A stretch of DNA of 34,829 bases. Source: Apostichopus parvimensis. Its lineage: Eukaryota > Echinodermata > Holothuroidea > Aspidochirotida > Stichopodidae. A model generated the notes under the pieces. That model was not told where the DNA came from. It did no database searches and was given only the letters and a program-made list of their open reading frames with translations. The position numbers and the translations under genes were made by a program. This document shows, piece by piece, positions 10,861 through 24,302 of this stretch. The first letter of the stretch is position 1; every line of letters begins with the position of its first letter. The DNA is taken from contig KN884492.1 of assembly GCA_000934455.1 (NCBI GenBank), positions 31,063 to 65,891 on the forward strand, in the 5' to 3' direction.

Positions 10861-11500
10861 ACCAGACCGCAACAGACTAGATCAATCGATTTCGTGTTTT
10901 CCAACCCGCTGAACCGGGTAGTTCAAACGAATTGTACATATTTCTAGCCACTTTAAGCGAATAATTCAATCGATTGCTTGTATTTTCAACCACCTCGACA
11001 ATTGATAGTTCAAATTATACTCAATTCCAACTAGCATAACAGGGTTTTTCAAACGTTTATTTTATATTTCTAATCAGTTTAATTGGTCATTTCAAGCCCT
11101 TAGGCAAACTCACAACCACCTTAATAGGATATTTCAAACAGTTTCATATATTCCAAAGGTTAAGAAGGTATATCATTTGATGGCAAATACAGCCAGCTAA
11201 CTCGGAAAGTTCAAACCATCTCACATATATACAACCACCTTAAGGGGATAATTGGAATCTTTGTGCATATACCAACCATATATAAGGGATAGATCAATTG
11301 ACTATTTAGCATCCCATTTAGCTGAAGAGGATAGTTCAACCGAAGGTAAATAACTTAAAAGAAGCTAAGTTATTATAGTTCAAACGATCTCACATATTTC
11401 CAACCACCTTAAGAGGATCGTTCGAACCTTTGTACATATTCCAACCACCTTAAGAGGATAGTTCAATCGATTGCGTAACATTTCAAACCAACCTTATTGC
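10861..11500 (+). repeat. Degenerate minisatellite, about 15 units of about 42 bp
   Basis: Units begin with a variant of TTCCAACCACCTTAAGAGGA, continue with TAGTTCAATCGATTG and end in TACATATT. The two units nearest the right end (about 11400-11490) are well matched, and copies become more divergent to the left, yet the spacing of CCAACC and GTTCAA stays near 40-46 bp. I count roughly 15 units. No open frame of note runs through it. The gradient from well matched on the right to blurred on the left suggests old expansion with a younger right edge. Confidence 0.8.
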
Positions 11501-12332
11501 TCAATTGGAAAGAAATATTACAGTCGTACGCAAAAAAAAAACATCAATTTACAAGATTACAGCAAAGATCGAGTAAGGAAACGGAACCAACTAATTATAA
11601 GACTATAATATAAAAGAATTGCTGTTTAACAAAACATATCGGCAAATATACGGTCTCTCATTTCGATGACACTCTCATCATGAACGTCACAGATTAAAAT
11701 GTCCTTATCAAATGGAAAGATGATCAAAATGCAGCTAATTAACTCGATATAGGCTTAATAAGGCAGCACTTGACGTGAAAACTGTCATCGTGAGGTGAAA
11801 TGATTGAGTGTCAATTCAGCCGTGAGTGTAGTTTGAAAGTGCATTCAAATTTGATCGTTCGCGTTTCTTTGGATGTTATCTCTAAAGAGTTGTGACAACA
11901 AAAGTGTAAGAATGTGAATGTTCTATGTATAAATGAAACACTGAATAGTTCTCTTACTTTTATCGTATACAATTGTATTATTATTATGTAATACACGAAC
12001 AGCAATGTTTCTGCCGGTACTACATCACGTGACGGACCATTTCAACTGAAGGATAGCAACAATCGGTTGACTTTGAATATTCACCAATTTATCAAACAAA
12101 CACATTATTGTGCCTAAAAGAACAAAAACCATTTTTTTTTTAGCTAATAGACAAACTAATAGACCATTTCATACTACTTCTTATCCAAGTTAAAATTTCA
12201 ATACCACTTTTAGTTTTATGACGATAAACAATATAGCTTTTAAGCATTAAGGACACGTCAATCGTAGTTGCTGTGTGTGTATTTTAGCACACAGCCCATT
12301 ATGACCTTGCTCACGGTAGGCAAAGCTACAAT

Positions 12333-12370
<38 letters not shown>

Positions 12371-13200
12371 GAACATTATTTCGGTTTCAAATGAAAATGT
12401 TTACAATCCATCGAATATTTGTGAGAGTATGAATTGTCATGGTGAAATTGATCCTCCTTAATATTAAGCTACAAAATATGTTTTCAAACACTTATAAAAA
12501 AAGATGAATCATTTGATACGAATTACTACACAGCCTTGGCTGACGTCATCATCAAATATAATTTGAATGATGTGTTTTGATATTAACAAAATTTAGAGTT
12601 GGAAAAAATCTTGAAGCCAGAACATAGATAAGAAAGAAAGGTACCATGATGAGACATTGCTCAAGGTAATCTTCCAACACGATTACCCCTTACCCTCCAC
12701 CCACAATAAAAGTCAGAATTAACATTTCCCTGCATGAAAATGCATGTGAACACTTAATACCACCTACCAACGATGACCACCTCAATGTCTTTTAGAATGA
12801 TAAAATTGTAACAGAGTAAGGTTATAAAGAACCTCTTTTTTGTATCCTAGCATGATAAGCCTTCGGCGCAGATACTTTAAAAGTAATAAGGTAATTAGAA
12901 ATATGTGATTACCGAGGCCCACTCCTAAACCCAATCGCAGGAGTCGAAAGATTCAACATCTGAAATGAAACTTCCAACTGACAGATATGGTATTTCACCA
13001 AAGAATTAGGGAGGCACACTTTTTTTTGACAATTCTTCCTATTGACAATTCTGGTGTTAACATACTTGAGAGTTAAAAGAAAGAAAAGGTTTATGAATGA
13101 AACCGGTTACAAACTTCGAATAGCAGCAATATTTGTAGGCTTCAGCTTCGCTGCCAAGGCTCAGCCTCACATTTGAACCCACTTAGTTTCATTAAATACA
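11501..13200. other. AT-rich spacer
   Basis: No gene is seen. It contains a TGACGTCATCA site at 12541-12551 and the (AT)n tract listed separately. The rest looks unique. Confidence 0.5.
12335..12367. repeat. (AT)n microsatellite
   Basis: About 16 uninterrupted AT dinucleotides. Confidence 0.95.
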
Positions 13201-13210
13201 GAAATATCAA

Positions 13211-13302
13211 AGTGCGACACCAGCGGGCCGCTTGCAAATTTGCTTTGGCCTGCGAGAAGGTTTTCAAAACTCTATTAATGCGTCCCGCGGAACCCTCTCA
13301 CA
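13211..13302. mobile_element. GC-rich patch resembling subterminal repeats of hAT DNA transposons
   Basis: Three related GC-rich motifs occur within 90 bp: CAGCGGGCCGC, TTGGCCTGCGAGAAGG and ATGCGTCCCGCGGAACC. Diverged repeats of the type TGCGGCCCGCGA are familiar from the ends of hAT-family transposons and their non-autonomous offspring. No terminal inverted repeat or 8-bp target duplication was identified, so element limits are unknown. A 71-codon plus-strand frame (13173-13388) crosses the patch and looks somewhat protein-like, so a gene exon remains an alternative. Confidence 0.25.
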
Positions 13303-13388
13303 TAGGAGCTATGTTGTATCCAAGCTTAAATCAACTGAAGCAATTACTTCGCAGAATGACCAAAGGGAACAGTGATAAATTATTATAA

Positions 13389-16300
13389 GGGTTTGAATAC
13401 AGAGCCTTAGGTTTACTAATTGTACAAGGATATTTCAACATGACAGATGCATAATGCCAGTGTAGACTTAAAAGATTTTTCACTCCAGCCCTATATATTG
13501 TAGCATTTCCGTTTTTGCCATGGATATGTAAACACCCAAACGTATTGCGGTCGCGGATTAGGCACACATTTTTCATCTTGCCCATCAGATCAATTTCGTG
13601 CCCATCACTGAGCTTATTTAGAGTACCCAGTTATTTGTGAATATTACATGCCTTGATAAGAATGATACGAAGTCACAAACCAATGGAAAATACAAATTTA
13701 CAGCATGAATATTGCAGTTTGGTCGGACAATTTTACCCAAAACTGACCGAGCAGGCCTATTACTCAACATAAGTGTGCATTGTATCTAACATATATGATG
13801 CACCCTGATAGATTTGGTGGTATTTCACCCAAATGAATGTTTATCATCAAGTAGTTATTTTGTCAATTTCGATACTCAACATTTCGTCGCATGGGACTCT
13901 TTTCATTGTGGTTTTAAAGTAAACTTGACAATTTCATTAAGTTAATAATTCCAAGTTACATTTGAAATGACACATTATGTTGTCTAGCAACTGTTGCCAA
14001 ATAAGCATACACAACAAGTAAAACGACTGAACTATAAAGTTTACACTATTTTGATTATCAAAGAGATTGAACTATCATACATTCCGTACAATGTACGAGT
14101 ATCCGGATGAGTGCATCATAACCGTACAATGAACTTGTATGCAGACAAGTAAAGTGTTTGAGTTCAGCCCAGCAGGGCTTACACATAGGCCTATATACTG
14201 GGTTGTGCCTTATTTCATCCGGGTTTGTTTTTCGTTTATTATGTAAAATCTCCATTACTTTGAAGACAGGTGTTCAAAATCAATTAACAAGCTACTGTCA
14301 CTTTGTGTTCAAGTTTCATGGATGTTTTTTTTTATTTGCTATAACTTTAATAAAACACTGTAACAGAAAACTGTTAAAGTCTCATGCACTATTTACTCGG
14401 TACGTTATCGAAGTGTACCCACATATTTTCTCAAAAGTTATATCAGTTTCCATATACAATATACGTAACCAAATATGTTGTGTCATTTTTATAGCGTGGT
14501 TCGTGAATATGTGTAGGTGGAATTGTATTTGTCGACAGTACACTGAAGTATGCATTTACAACAACATCAACAGTTGGAATTAGTTTCTTTCCTTGATATA
14601 AATCAGGTACGTTTCTTTACTTTTTTTAATATATTTTCAAGAAAAGGAAAACAGAATTTCCCCATGACAAACAAGTTAAATGACTTTAAAATCAGCTTAT
14701 ACTTTCTTCCCCGTGACAGGAGAAACACTATCTTGTGTTATTTATTCTACGCAAAATTAGAGCAATATAATGGATTTTTGAAGAACAAAGGAGATCTAAT
14801 TTTGCTTTTAATATCATCACGGTGAAGTACACAAGGCGATGCAACTGTGTGACCTATTTAAGTAAATAAACCACTTTGAATTTCAAAGGAATTAGCCATG
14901 CAAATGGACAATCATCTCCATCATTTCGACAGGCATCTTATCTCTAGCAATGTAAACTTCATAACTATACTTGGTTTATGTCCACCAAACATTTGAAAGA
15001 TAAGCACTTTGATTCATCCTTCCATAAGTACAAATGAAACTTAAAAATTTCGTGTCCAAAATTTAAATTGGGGGCTTTAAGAAATCAGGGCAAATTTCTT
15101 ACTATTTCAATAAAGTATAATAAGGGGGTTAAATACGGTATGTGTGTCATTTGAACAAAAGGGCACCCTTTTCAGTGCCGTCATTTCATTTTGAATGTGA
15201 CGCTAACTCGCCCTTCAGACGTTTGTAACTTTAACTATTCCTGTTTTTCTGGACATCATTTCAAAAGAAGAAGATAAACAGAGTAAGAAATAATTCCACC
15301 GTACACACATACATATATCTATATATATAAATCATATTAACTTTCATATATAAAAAATAGAATGACGTAAGTTTAGTTTCCTGGAAATTTGCGGAAAGCA
15401 ATCAACTTCCCTTGAAGGTTTGTTTTTTGAAAAGGAGTTTTGTTGTTGAAAATTTGTAGGTCACTTCTAATACACATGTTTTAATTCACTTTCAAGGATC
15501 ACAAGACATTCATTTCACTACATTTTTTTAAAGCATGTTCCATTTGTGTCATGTAAATTTAAAATAAAATAAAATAATTACGAACCATGGACTGTCACGC
15601 CACATTATAATCTCATTTATCCCGTCTATTAAAAGTAAGTTATGACCCATTTTAACCATGAATACGTTAAAAAAAAAACCCATTTGTTTTAAATCCTTAC
15701 ATGATTGAATGGGATTGTATATAGATGACAATATTTATCATGTAACTTGAATGAAAAACGTATGTGTCTCTCAATTGGACAATTCAACCTCGAGAATGTA
15801 ATTATTTGCAAAAGCTGAATGGAAAATTGGAACAAACAAATTTTGACACGTTTGATCAATCTTTATGACAAGAAAAGATATGGAATAATTTTCATAAGAG
15901 CATTTTCAAATATAAATCTTCAGATTGAATGCTTTTCCCCACTAAAATTGACGATTTAATCTGCACGAGTTTTTAAAATGAAAACGACATTCCTCTTTAA
16001 GAGGCTTTTATAGATGAATCACATCTTTGATTGTCTTTTTTATCTTTGCAATGAATGTTTTCTCGTTGATATAGTTATCCGACTGTTTTCGTTTTCTCAT
16101 TTTAAATCTAATCTTACTCTCATGCTGAAAATATGATTGCATCTTACTCGATAACAATTTAAAATTTGACAGATGGTGACAGCCAGTGTCAAAATATGAC
16201 GTTTCCATTCGCGTTATAATAACAAGTGGAAAGGTAGGGGATTTTTTTAAATTTTTTTATCTTGGTATAAGAGATTGAAAGATTGTGTTTCTTCGTGTTT

Positions 16301-17270
16301 GGAAAGACACGAGACGTTAAGATGGTATTTGTTAAGACTCATACTTACAACTGTAAAGGATAAATCAAGAATTTGTAGCCCTCTGGCAAGTATTTCGAGT
16401 ATCACAAGGACTAAACGGGCTCCTTAAAGTATAACTAGCAATGGAAGAGATAGTAGAGAGAAACATAATCACATTTTGATTATATCATAAATTCAACAAA
16501 TATGGCTGTTACTCCGCTGATTTCACAATGTAAACTCGGAAACAGCGATTGTCACATAAGTTGGAATATTATACGCAGAACTGTCCAAAATAATTGTGCA
16601 TATGTTTGATGTTTGAAAACTTGTGACCATTTTTGCTATATATTTAGTAAATTTGGTATCGCTTGAATACGTCATAGTATCTTTAATGATTAAGAATACA
16701 TCTTTAAGAACGGAGTTGTTGTTTGTGACAGGTACTGTGATGTGCTGGAGTGATTTCTTGAGAGTTTGCAAGTATTGGCGTTCCTCACAGCGGACACGTG
16801 TGACATGCGCAGAAGACATATCGTAAAGTAGTTTGAATAAGTAGCATATAAAGTTAAATACTTCATTCAAAGCAGATGATTTACTTCCCTTATATAGTCA
16901 AATTACATAATCATCTATCAAGTTCTATCGGAGAACACGAAAGCTCACGTTTCCCATATACTAAAATTCAAAACATTTGGAGAACAAAGCAATAACTTGT
17001 TTTTCCAGACTAAAGAAATAACATCTACAGTGCAATATTTACCTAGAATGAGCTGACTACTAACTCCCATAAAAAAACTGTGCAATTAACTTATGATGAT
17101 TGAATTTACCAAAGCGATTAAATACTTAATATGTATATATATCTTTACTAAACTAGACCTATAGGGAAATTTGTCTGTTTCCTTATATTAATTAGAAATG
17201 TCTGTTTTAACAAACTCTCATTTCCATTCGTACTAATGTGCATGTTAAACTCTTAGATGCTGTTTGCCTT
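13389..17270. other. Long spacer with no recognisable gene
   Basis: Open frames of 141 codons (plus strand, 14158-14583) and 115 codons (minus strand, 16523-16870) occur but show no domain, no codon pattern I trust and no good flanking splice pattern. At this AT content one frame of this size in 35 kb is expected by chance or nearly so. I see no repeat of note. Confidence 0.5.
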
Positions 17271-17355
17271 CTCCGGGGGCACTCTGCCACCCACCACCAC
17301 CCATCACTTCCCTCTACCTCCCCCTTCTTTCCCACATATACACCCCCTCTCCCCC
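17271..17355. repeat. C-rich, pyrimidine-biased tract
   Basis: The plus strand is rich in runs of C (GCCACCCACCACCACCCATC and later CCTCCCCC, ACACCCCCTCTCCCCC), so the minus strand could form G-quadruplexes. No regular repeat unit was found. Confidence 0.65.
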
Positions 17356-18347
17356 AATTGTAAAGCATAATGTGAAATGAAACTACCTCTTCCCCAACGT
17401 CAGAAACAAAGAAATTTTGTTCTATATAAAATTAATAGATTTCTTGTTATGAAAGGAAAATGACCAAAACTGATTTACACTTCCCTCGACTTGAAACAAA
17501 AAATCGTTCATCGTTTTCCATCGAGCCTCTAAAAACTTGTAAAAGGAACTATTAAAAAATGTTGTAGCTGAAATCCCTTAATGTAAATTATGATCTTCCG
17601 TTATGGGTGTTTGAGCCGAATTGTAGTCTGATCTAGCCTACTTTAGAGGTAATTTAAACCGAGATCGATCGTTCCTTATTAGGCTTAATTGATTTTGGGC
17701 AGAATTAAAGTTTAAAACGTTAAAGATGACGAAATTGCGGAGAATTAATGGCAACCACTTCAGTAGCGAAATTGGAAAAAAGAAACCTTTCAAAGGATCT
17801 ACTTCTCTGGTTATATATGTAAAGGGTATTTACAGCGTCGTCATGCCGAATCTAAAAAGGGCAATTTGTCTACATCATGAATTTCCTGGTACGGGTAATT
17901 TGGTGCATTACGCCTCTCTCTCTTTATTTTAAATATCCAGTGACATATATATGCGGTGATTTTGGTGCTCCACGGCTCGCGTCACATCACGTAATACACA
18001 AGGGGCATATAGTCTATAGAGAGAAGAATAGAAAGCAAAAATACGTACATTACGTTTCTTACCATTAATCGTTTGAGAATAACTTTTTGAACTAAACAAG
18101 ATACAATTGCAAGTAAATTTATATCATTTTTTGTACATAAAGTTGAAAGAGAAAAGACACTATTGGGGCGAACGTATTTTATATTTTATCCGTTGCTAAC
18201 ATTGTAAGATGACAGCTCATTACCACTGACATTTCTTTTGAGACTGAGATACTTGTTATCTAGACGAAATAATAACGATCCAAGTGATCAGTCTATGTAT
18301 ATTATAAACCGAACACGTATATTCTCCCAATCACGTCTCTCCACAGA
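17356..18347. other. Spacer, no gene seen
   Basis: Short frames only, with no motif. Nothing else is supported. Confidence 0.5.
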
Positions 18348-18470
18348 TGGGCTGGGAGTGGGTGGTGGGTTGGGAGTGGAGTGGAGTAGACGGAGGTGGG
18401 GTTTGATTGAAGGGAAGGAAGGTGACTGAAGGGAAGGTAAGGTGATTGGAGGGAATGGCAGGTTGGGCGA
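18348..18470 (+). repeat. G-rich tract with a 19-20-bp minisatellite
   Basis: The left half (18348-18403) is irregular GGGAGTGGGTGGTGGG-type sequence with many G-runs. The right half has three units of about 19-20 bp: TGATTGAAGGGAAGGAAGG (18404-18422), TGACTGAAGGGAAGGTAAGG (18423-18442) and TGATTGGAGGGAATGGCAGG (18443-18462). The plus strand is purine-rich and G-quadruplex-prone. Small open frames on both strands here are side effects of the composition. Confidence 0.8.
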
Positions 18471-20637
18471 CATTTTCATGTCATTCACTTGAATATTAAG
18501 TAAATGATAATGAATTGAGTAGATTTCCGCAAGGATGAACTTTTCTTTTCGGGTTATGGTTTTGTTGACGAAATATAGGAGTATGTATAAGTTTTATTAG
18601 TTCAACAGATATTAATCTGTGATATGTTTCCCAGTCTTAAAGGCAAAATATAATCACAACGAGTAGTACACATAGAAGTGTTCCAATAAACCATGTAATG
18701 GTTTATTACCTAAAGTTGGCCAGAAGCATCCATTACCGGTGGAAAAAAAAACGAAACCATATCCGATTGATGCGCCATTAGATTGATTGCTTCGCATTAA
18801 TGTCCTGCAATTCAATTTGGGTTGTAACAAGTTAAAAGGCTTTCAAATTCTTAGTTGATCATTTGCTTAACAGGTTAAATGTATTGTTTTTATTTATCTA
18901 TTATGATATCCTGTATCAGAGGCCATATCAGGTGGTCATAATCGCGTGGGCTCACTGATGTATATGTACGCCTCCGACCCCAAAAAAGAAGGAAATCCGG
19001 CCTTTTAAGTCAAATGAAGAAGTCTAACAAGAAGGATGATACGATATATGACCTAAATCATGATAATACGATAATAAGATATATATGCTCTGAGTCCGAA
19101 ACGTGTGTCGCTGAGGGGTGTAAGACAGACGGGACCAAATAAGTAATTTTACGGTTACTTACGCCGACACACATGGTGAAATATGAAATTTAGGTCCATA
19201 ATTTTGAATCGTTTACAACAAAGCCTAATAAACCCAACAAAAAGATAATCAATACTAAACGAAAGAATAAATAAGGAAAACAACGAGGAAGATAAGATAC
19301 ATTCCTTCTTATGCAACAATCTTTTGATACAAAATGCAGCTCATATGACTAATTTATTGAACTCTGCTATACTCCAATCAAGACACGAAACTATGTCAGA
19401 ATCAAGAATCGTTTTTAAGTAGGTCGGAGTTTTACTCCATCCGTTAGACTGAACTCGTTACTCACCAACGGCGAGTTTTTATTTGCTGTTATGTAAGTAA
19501 ATGAGTGACAGCACTTAACCTGAAGCCCTCTCTTTGTAATTAAAGTCTCATCTACGTAAGATTTGGTTAACTGAATGGGTGAAGGAACCGACTCTTGCTC
19601 AAGCTATTTTGTCATCTACTGTCAACGCTTAGAGCTAGCCAATGCCAAAATGTTTTGTATTTTGTTAAATGGGGTGATGAAGAATTGTGGTTGCCGAATG
19701 TGGAGAACATGAAATAAGCTACCAGGCCGCCTGGCAACATAGCTAACCCCGTTGTGCTGACTAAAAAGTTACTCATTTAATGCATGAACATTATATTATA
19801 ATGCAGTTTGTATGAGGATGTATTGTGTTCAAAAGGCACCTTTCTTTTGTCGTGTCATTATAAAGTTTTTTTCTGACATTTTAGAGACACCAAAGATCAG
19901 AAAAATGGAATAATAAGCTTTTTTTATTGACAACAAAAAATCGTCACAATTGCTTTAAACTTAGAAATAATTGTTAGGATTTATGCCGAGTGACAAAGAT
20001 ACATACATAGAATAGAGCAGACTCGACCTCGTAAAGATCCAAGCTTTCGTGTATAGGTCGTTATACTTGCTCCAAACCTGCCAACAGAATACTGAGTAAC
20101 ACAAATCATATGATTACCTAGCGAGCATTTATAGTCCAACCAGATCCTAACACCTCTACGTACAAACATTAAAAAGTATAAACAATTTCTAAACTTCAGT
20201 GGGAGATGTTCTGTATTGTATATCAGAGGGATAAGATGCATAGGACTAAAAGTAGCACATATTAATCCACCTTTATGAATGAAGGCCTCCTGAACTGATC
20301 GAAGCTGACCGCCTTTGCTATACTCTGAAAATATGCATATGGTTAGCACATTTTTCTTTAAGATTCATTTGAAACAAATTTATGTCTAAAATTATCATTA
20401 CGAACCAGCTCGAGGTCGCAAATTTGTATTTATAAATTTCACTTAGTGGCGGAAGTCAGTCTTTATGAGTATCCGTTTCGATTTTTCAGCAGTCTTAACT
20501 TTTATTTATTTTATGGGCGATCTTCAAATACTTATTAAAAAAAAGGGGCTCGGAATGCTTTTCTTACAACGCGTATTCCAAGATGTCAAATCAAGTTCCT
20601 ATGAAGTGAAAGTTTGTTCATATTGGCCGGATGTTAT
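18471..20637. other. Spacer, no gene seen
   Basis: A perfect short hairpin, AATAAACCAT-gta-ATGGTTTATT, lies at 18685-18707. A 122-codon minus-strand frame (19981-20349) has no recognisable features. The segment runs into the assembly gap. Confidence 0.5.
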
Positions 20638-21137
20638 NNNNNNNNNNNNNNNNNNNNNNNNNNNNNNNNNNNNNNNNNNNNNNNNNNNNNNNNNNNNNNN
20701 NNNNNNNNNNNNNNNNNNNNNNNNNNNNNNNNNNNNNNNNNNNNNNNNNNNNNNNNNNNNNNNNNNNNNNNNNNNNNNNNNNNNNNNNNNNNNNNNNNNN
20801 NNNNNNNNNNNNNNNNNNNNNNNNNNNNNNNNNNNNNNNNNNNNNNNNNNNNNNNNNNNNNNNNNNNNNNNNNNNNNNNNNNNNNNNNNNNNNNNNNNNN
20901 NNNNNNNNNNNNNNNNNNNNNNNNNNNNNNNNNNNNNNNNNNNNNNNNNNNNNNNNNNNNNNNNNNNNNNNNNNNNNNNNNNNNNNNNNNNNNNNNNNNN
21001 NNNNNNNNNNNNNNNNNNNNNNNNNNNNNNNNNNNNNNNNNNNNNNNNNNNNNNNNNNNNNNNNNNNNNNNNNNNNNNNNNNNNNNNNNNNNNNNNNNNN
21101 NNNNNNNNNNNNNNNNNNNNNNNNNNNNNNNNNNNNN
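20638..21137. other. Assembly gap of exactly 500 N
   Basis: Five hundred undetermined bases. The round number suggests a standard scaffold-gap size, so the true length is unknown. Any frame crossing it is meaningless. Confidence 0.98.
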
Positions 21138-24107
21138 TGTCACACGTTTACCCTCAAGCAAAGCATGTGAGTCATGTGCCAGAGGTTGTGCTTCTCAATT
21201 AACTTCGGGGCCATAGTCAGGCCGGTACACAGGGGCACCCAGACTAGACTACTATACCACCACCCCCACTGTGCCACGTCCATGTGTACACATTCTTGGT
21301 TCCCAAATCCAACTAAATCTTCCAGGCTACGAGCTTACATTAAATGCATATTAGTTATTAATTTAGTTATGAGAGTTCCTAAATTCCACTTGTTAAGATC
21401 ATCTTTGTTAACGTGAATATTTAATGAGATTGTCTCTAAAATAATAAATATAACATTTCGCCTCTGTCTCATGCTTCATATTTGGGTTTTTCGATAAAAC
21501 AATTATGGATATCTATACAAAATGTAAAGAACCAATGATTTCAAAAATTAGACGACCAAAATATCATACATGAATCAATTAATTTATGATGATTCAATTA
21601 TAAACAAGCTATATACAATAAAAACAAATTAAGCACATGAACGCTTTATAGCTGAGAGTGTTCATCGATAGCAAAGCCTCGTATAAGGTGAGGTGTATAT
21701 GGTATAGCGTGTTGTTTGATAAAGCCTTTTATTGTCAATTAAAAATTCATAAACATCATATTTGTTAATATAAATACATATAGATCACCCAATTGATCTT
21801 ATTTCTAAGGGCATGATGACGTAAAACAGTGTCATAGAGCATGCTATCAATTAAATTGGCTTCATTACTAATTCCACCGCTAATTGATGTTTATGTTAGA
21901 AGTTGTGCTGCTGCTGCTAACGAATTTAATTGATTGCAGATAATTTGGAAAACAAAATCGTCCTACGTAAAGAAATACCTACATAATATCTATTTGACAG
22001 AGTATGCATTGCTAAGTCCAGTAATATTTCATGAACTTGTCTGTAACGTCATTAAGAGGTATAATTTCAATTCATCAACATACAGTTTTGACCTAAGTGG
22101 TTAGAGTATTGTTGGAAGGCCAGTGTTTTTTTTTTTTTAAATTTTCATCTCTTTATTGACTCATTGACTTTTATACAAATAGACATGATCATTGAGTGAG
22201 TTCTTTAGTGTTACAATACAACTCAATCATTGCCTAATAATTGTTTCCATATAGCACACACAATTTTCAATACACTGTGCAACTGCAAATAAGACTATAC
22301 GTATGGTAATACTATATAAAGATCGCTACGTGCAAAACGATGAGAAGCAAAACATTACGAAGACGAAATACTAAACAGGAAACCAAGCAAGCAATGAGCC
22401 CCTGTAAACAGGGCGCTAACTGAAAATTAAATCCTTCTGACTAGAAACAGTTTCTAAATCGTGAAGGCCAGTGTAGTAAATAATCAGCCATATATACCAT
22501 GCGTGATACTCATTATAATCATGAATACAAGAAAGATATAACACTGTAAACGGAAATGAAGAAGAAAAAATGAACAGTGCAACGAGAAATGAAGTGTGAG
22601 ATAGTCGTTCATGTTTTATTATATTATTATGATATTTTACATCGCGATTTTGTGTTTTTTTAATATTAATATGAAGACAGATAACCTGCCTGGCCCTCTT
22701 CCGTTTAACTTCATCAACTAGTTAAAGGTCAATTGCTGGGTAATGTATCGTCCGACTTAAGTGAAACCCTCTACCAACAAACTATAACGAATGGGGATCG
22801 TTACGGGTTACCGTTACCGTTTACGAGCCTTCCTGGACATTACTGCTGTTACGAAGGAAATACGACCAAATCAGTCGCTTTAACGAGTTATCGCTTTTCT
22901 CGTCCCCAAAAGGAAAGGATAGTTTCTCATCCTCCTTGAAATGTCACAAAAAAAGATTAAAAAAATACAAAAAAATCAAGGATGGTTTATGTGCTCCTCG
23001 AAACGGTTATACATCATACTAATTCCCCAAACCGGCACTTAGACACGTATTATTCCTGTTGAAGTCAGTCCCTAAAGTACTTTAGCTTTAAAAGTGACCT
23101 TAAAGAAACGATTTTATTCCCCGATCTACTTTGTACCATCGACGAATCGACATTTGGTAAACAAATTTTTTTCAACTGTTCAGTCTCTTCAGGATGTTTT
23201 TTTATTTTTTTTTATCTCACTTTGGTATATACATATATATAAATATATGTATAGATATATATAGCCTTAGCGCCAAACTTGGTATAACATTCATCATATT
23301 CTTGAAGTCTCCCAGTTTTGTGAATGCAAGAACATCTTCACAACTCTGCATAAGTCAGCATTTATGCTTTCATATGATCAGAGGGACTGATACCTTTAAG
23401 GGGTAAATTTATGCCTGCCCCCCACCCAACCCCGACAAAAATGCATATATTATATAGACCATTCACACGACCTCCACACGGGTCCTGATTACTTATTAGA
23501 TAAACAGCCATTTGATCATCAGAGGCTACGGAGTTAACTTGTCTGGGCTCGTATGTCTATCACACAGACCACCGTACGTAATTGCCCACTTAAAATGCAT
23601 CAACCATTCCTCTTTTTTTTCAAATACAAAACAGTGTTACTCCCATCGTTATGTGTTCTGTGTTACTGCAGGAAGTGCAAAAAGAAAATTTGTTGGTAAT
23701 TTATATCTTATACTTTATAAACCAATGAATTACTCTTGAGAAATGAGCCCACGTGGTCATCGATGTACACTAAAAGTACCAATTCAGGCATATCGCAATT
23801 ATATAAGAGAAAGGATAATATCTTGAAAACCGCAATAGAGGGAGAAATATTACCTCACATTTATTAATGAGCTACGGCTTATTAACACTTAAGTACTGCT
23901 CGAAGTGATATCGACATATTTACATCTCCTATAGCCTATACATATCGTCTCTCATTTATTCCCACTGGGGCCCCAATGTTTAAATAATGACCTAAATAAC
24001 TTCATTAAATTTATAAAACTAAGTAAAGTATGCAACAGTTACTTAGATTTTACAATCGTCAAGCCTTTCATGCTTCTCTCATGCATATAACATTATGCAT
24101 ACGGTAC
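21138..24107. other. Spacer, no gene seen; possible regulatory block at 21840-21965
   Basis: No coding frame is supported. 21840-21965 holds a cluster of TAAT/ATTA homeodomain-type cores around a short (GCT)n run and is discussed as a finding. 23225-23265 is an AT-rich palindromic run. Confidence 0.5.
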
Positions 24108-24302
24108 GCATATACAATACAGTGTTATACAATACACTGCAATGTTTACAATACACTAGAGTGCTATACAATACTAAACAATGTTATACGAAACGATGTT
24201 ATACAGTACAATGTTACACAATACAATGGTATACAATACAACATCATACATTGCAATACAAAACAGTACATTGCAGTACAGTACAGTAAAATACAATACA
24301 AC
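24108..24302 (+). repeat. Degenerate ATACA-type minisatellite
   Basis: Roughly 200 bp built from ATACA, GTTATACAATACA and ATACAATGTT variants, with a basic 5-bp step (ATACA/GTACA) and looser 10-15-bp groupings. Several overlapping frames on both strands stay open because the repeat has few stops; none is a gene. Confidence 0.85.

Noticed and set aside
10861-11500. CRISPR-like array because of regularly spaced similar strings
   Set aside because: Both the repeated strings and the spacing drift, the units are contiguous without unique spacers, and the DNA is eukaryotic.
14158-14583. 141-codon plus-strand open frame as a gene
   Set aside because: No domain, composition typical of translated AT-rich DNA, and no splice or promoter support. 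A frame of this size is not surprising by chance in 35 kb read in six frames.
16523-16870. 115-codon minus-strand frame as a gene or exon
   Set aside because: It looks mildly protein-like but is matched by a 67-codon frame on the other strand and has no recognisable family or clear exon borders.
20465-21216. Open frames of up to 245 codons crossing the N block
   Set aside because: They exist only because undetermined bases contain no stop codons.
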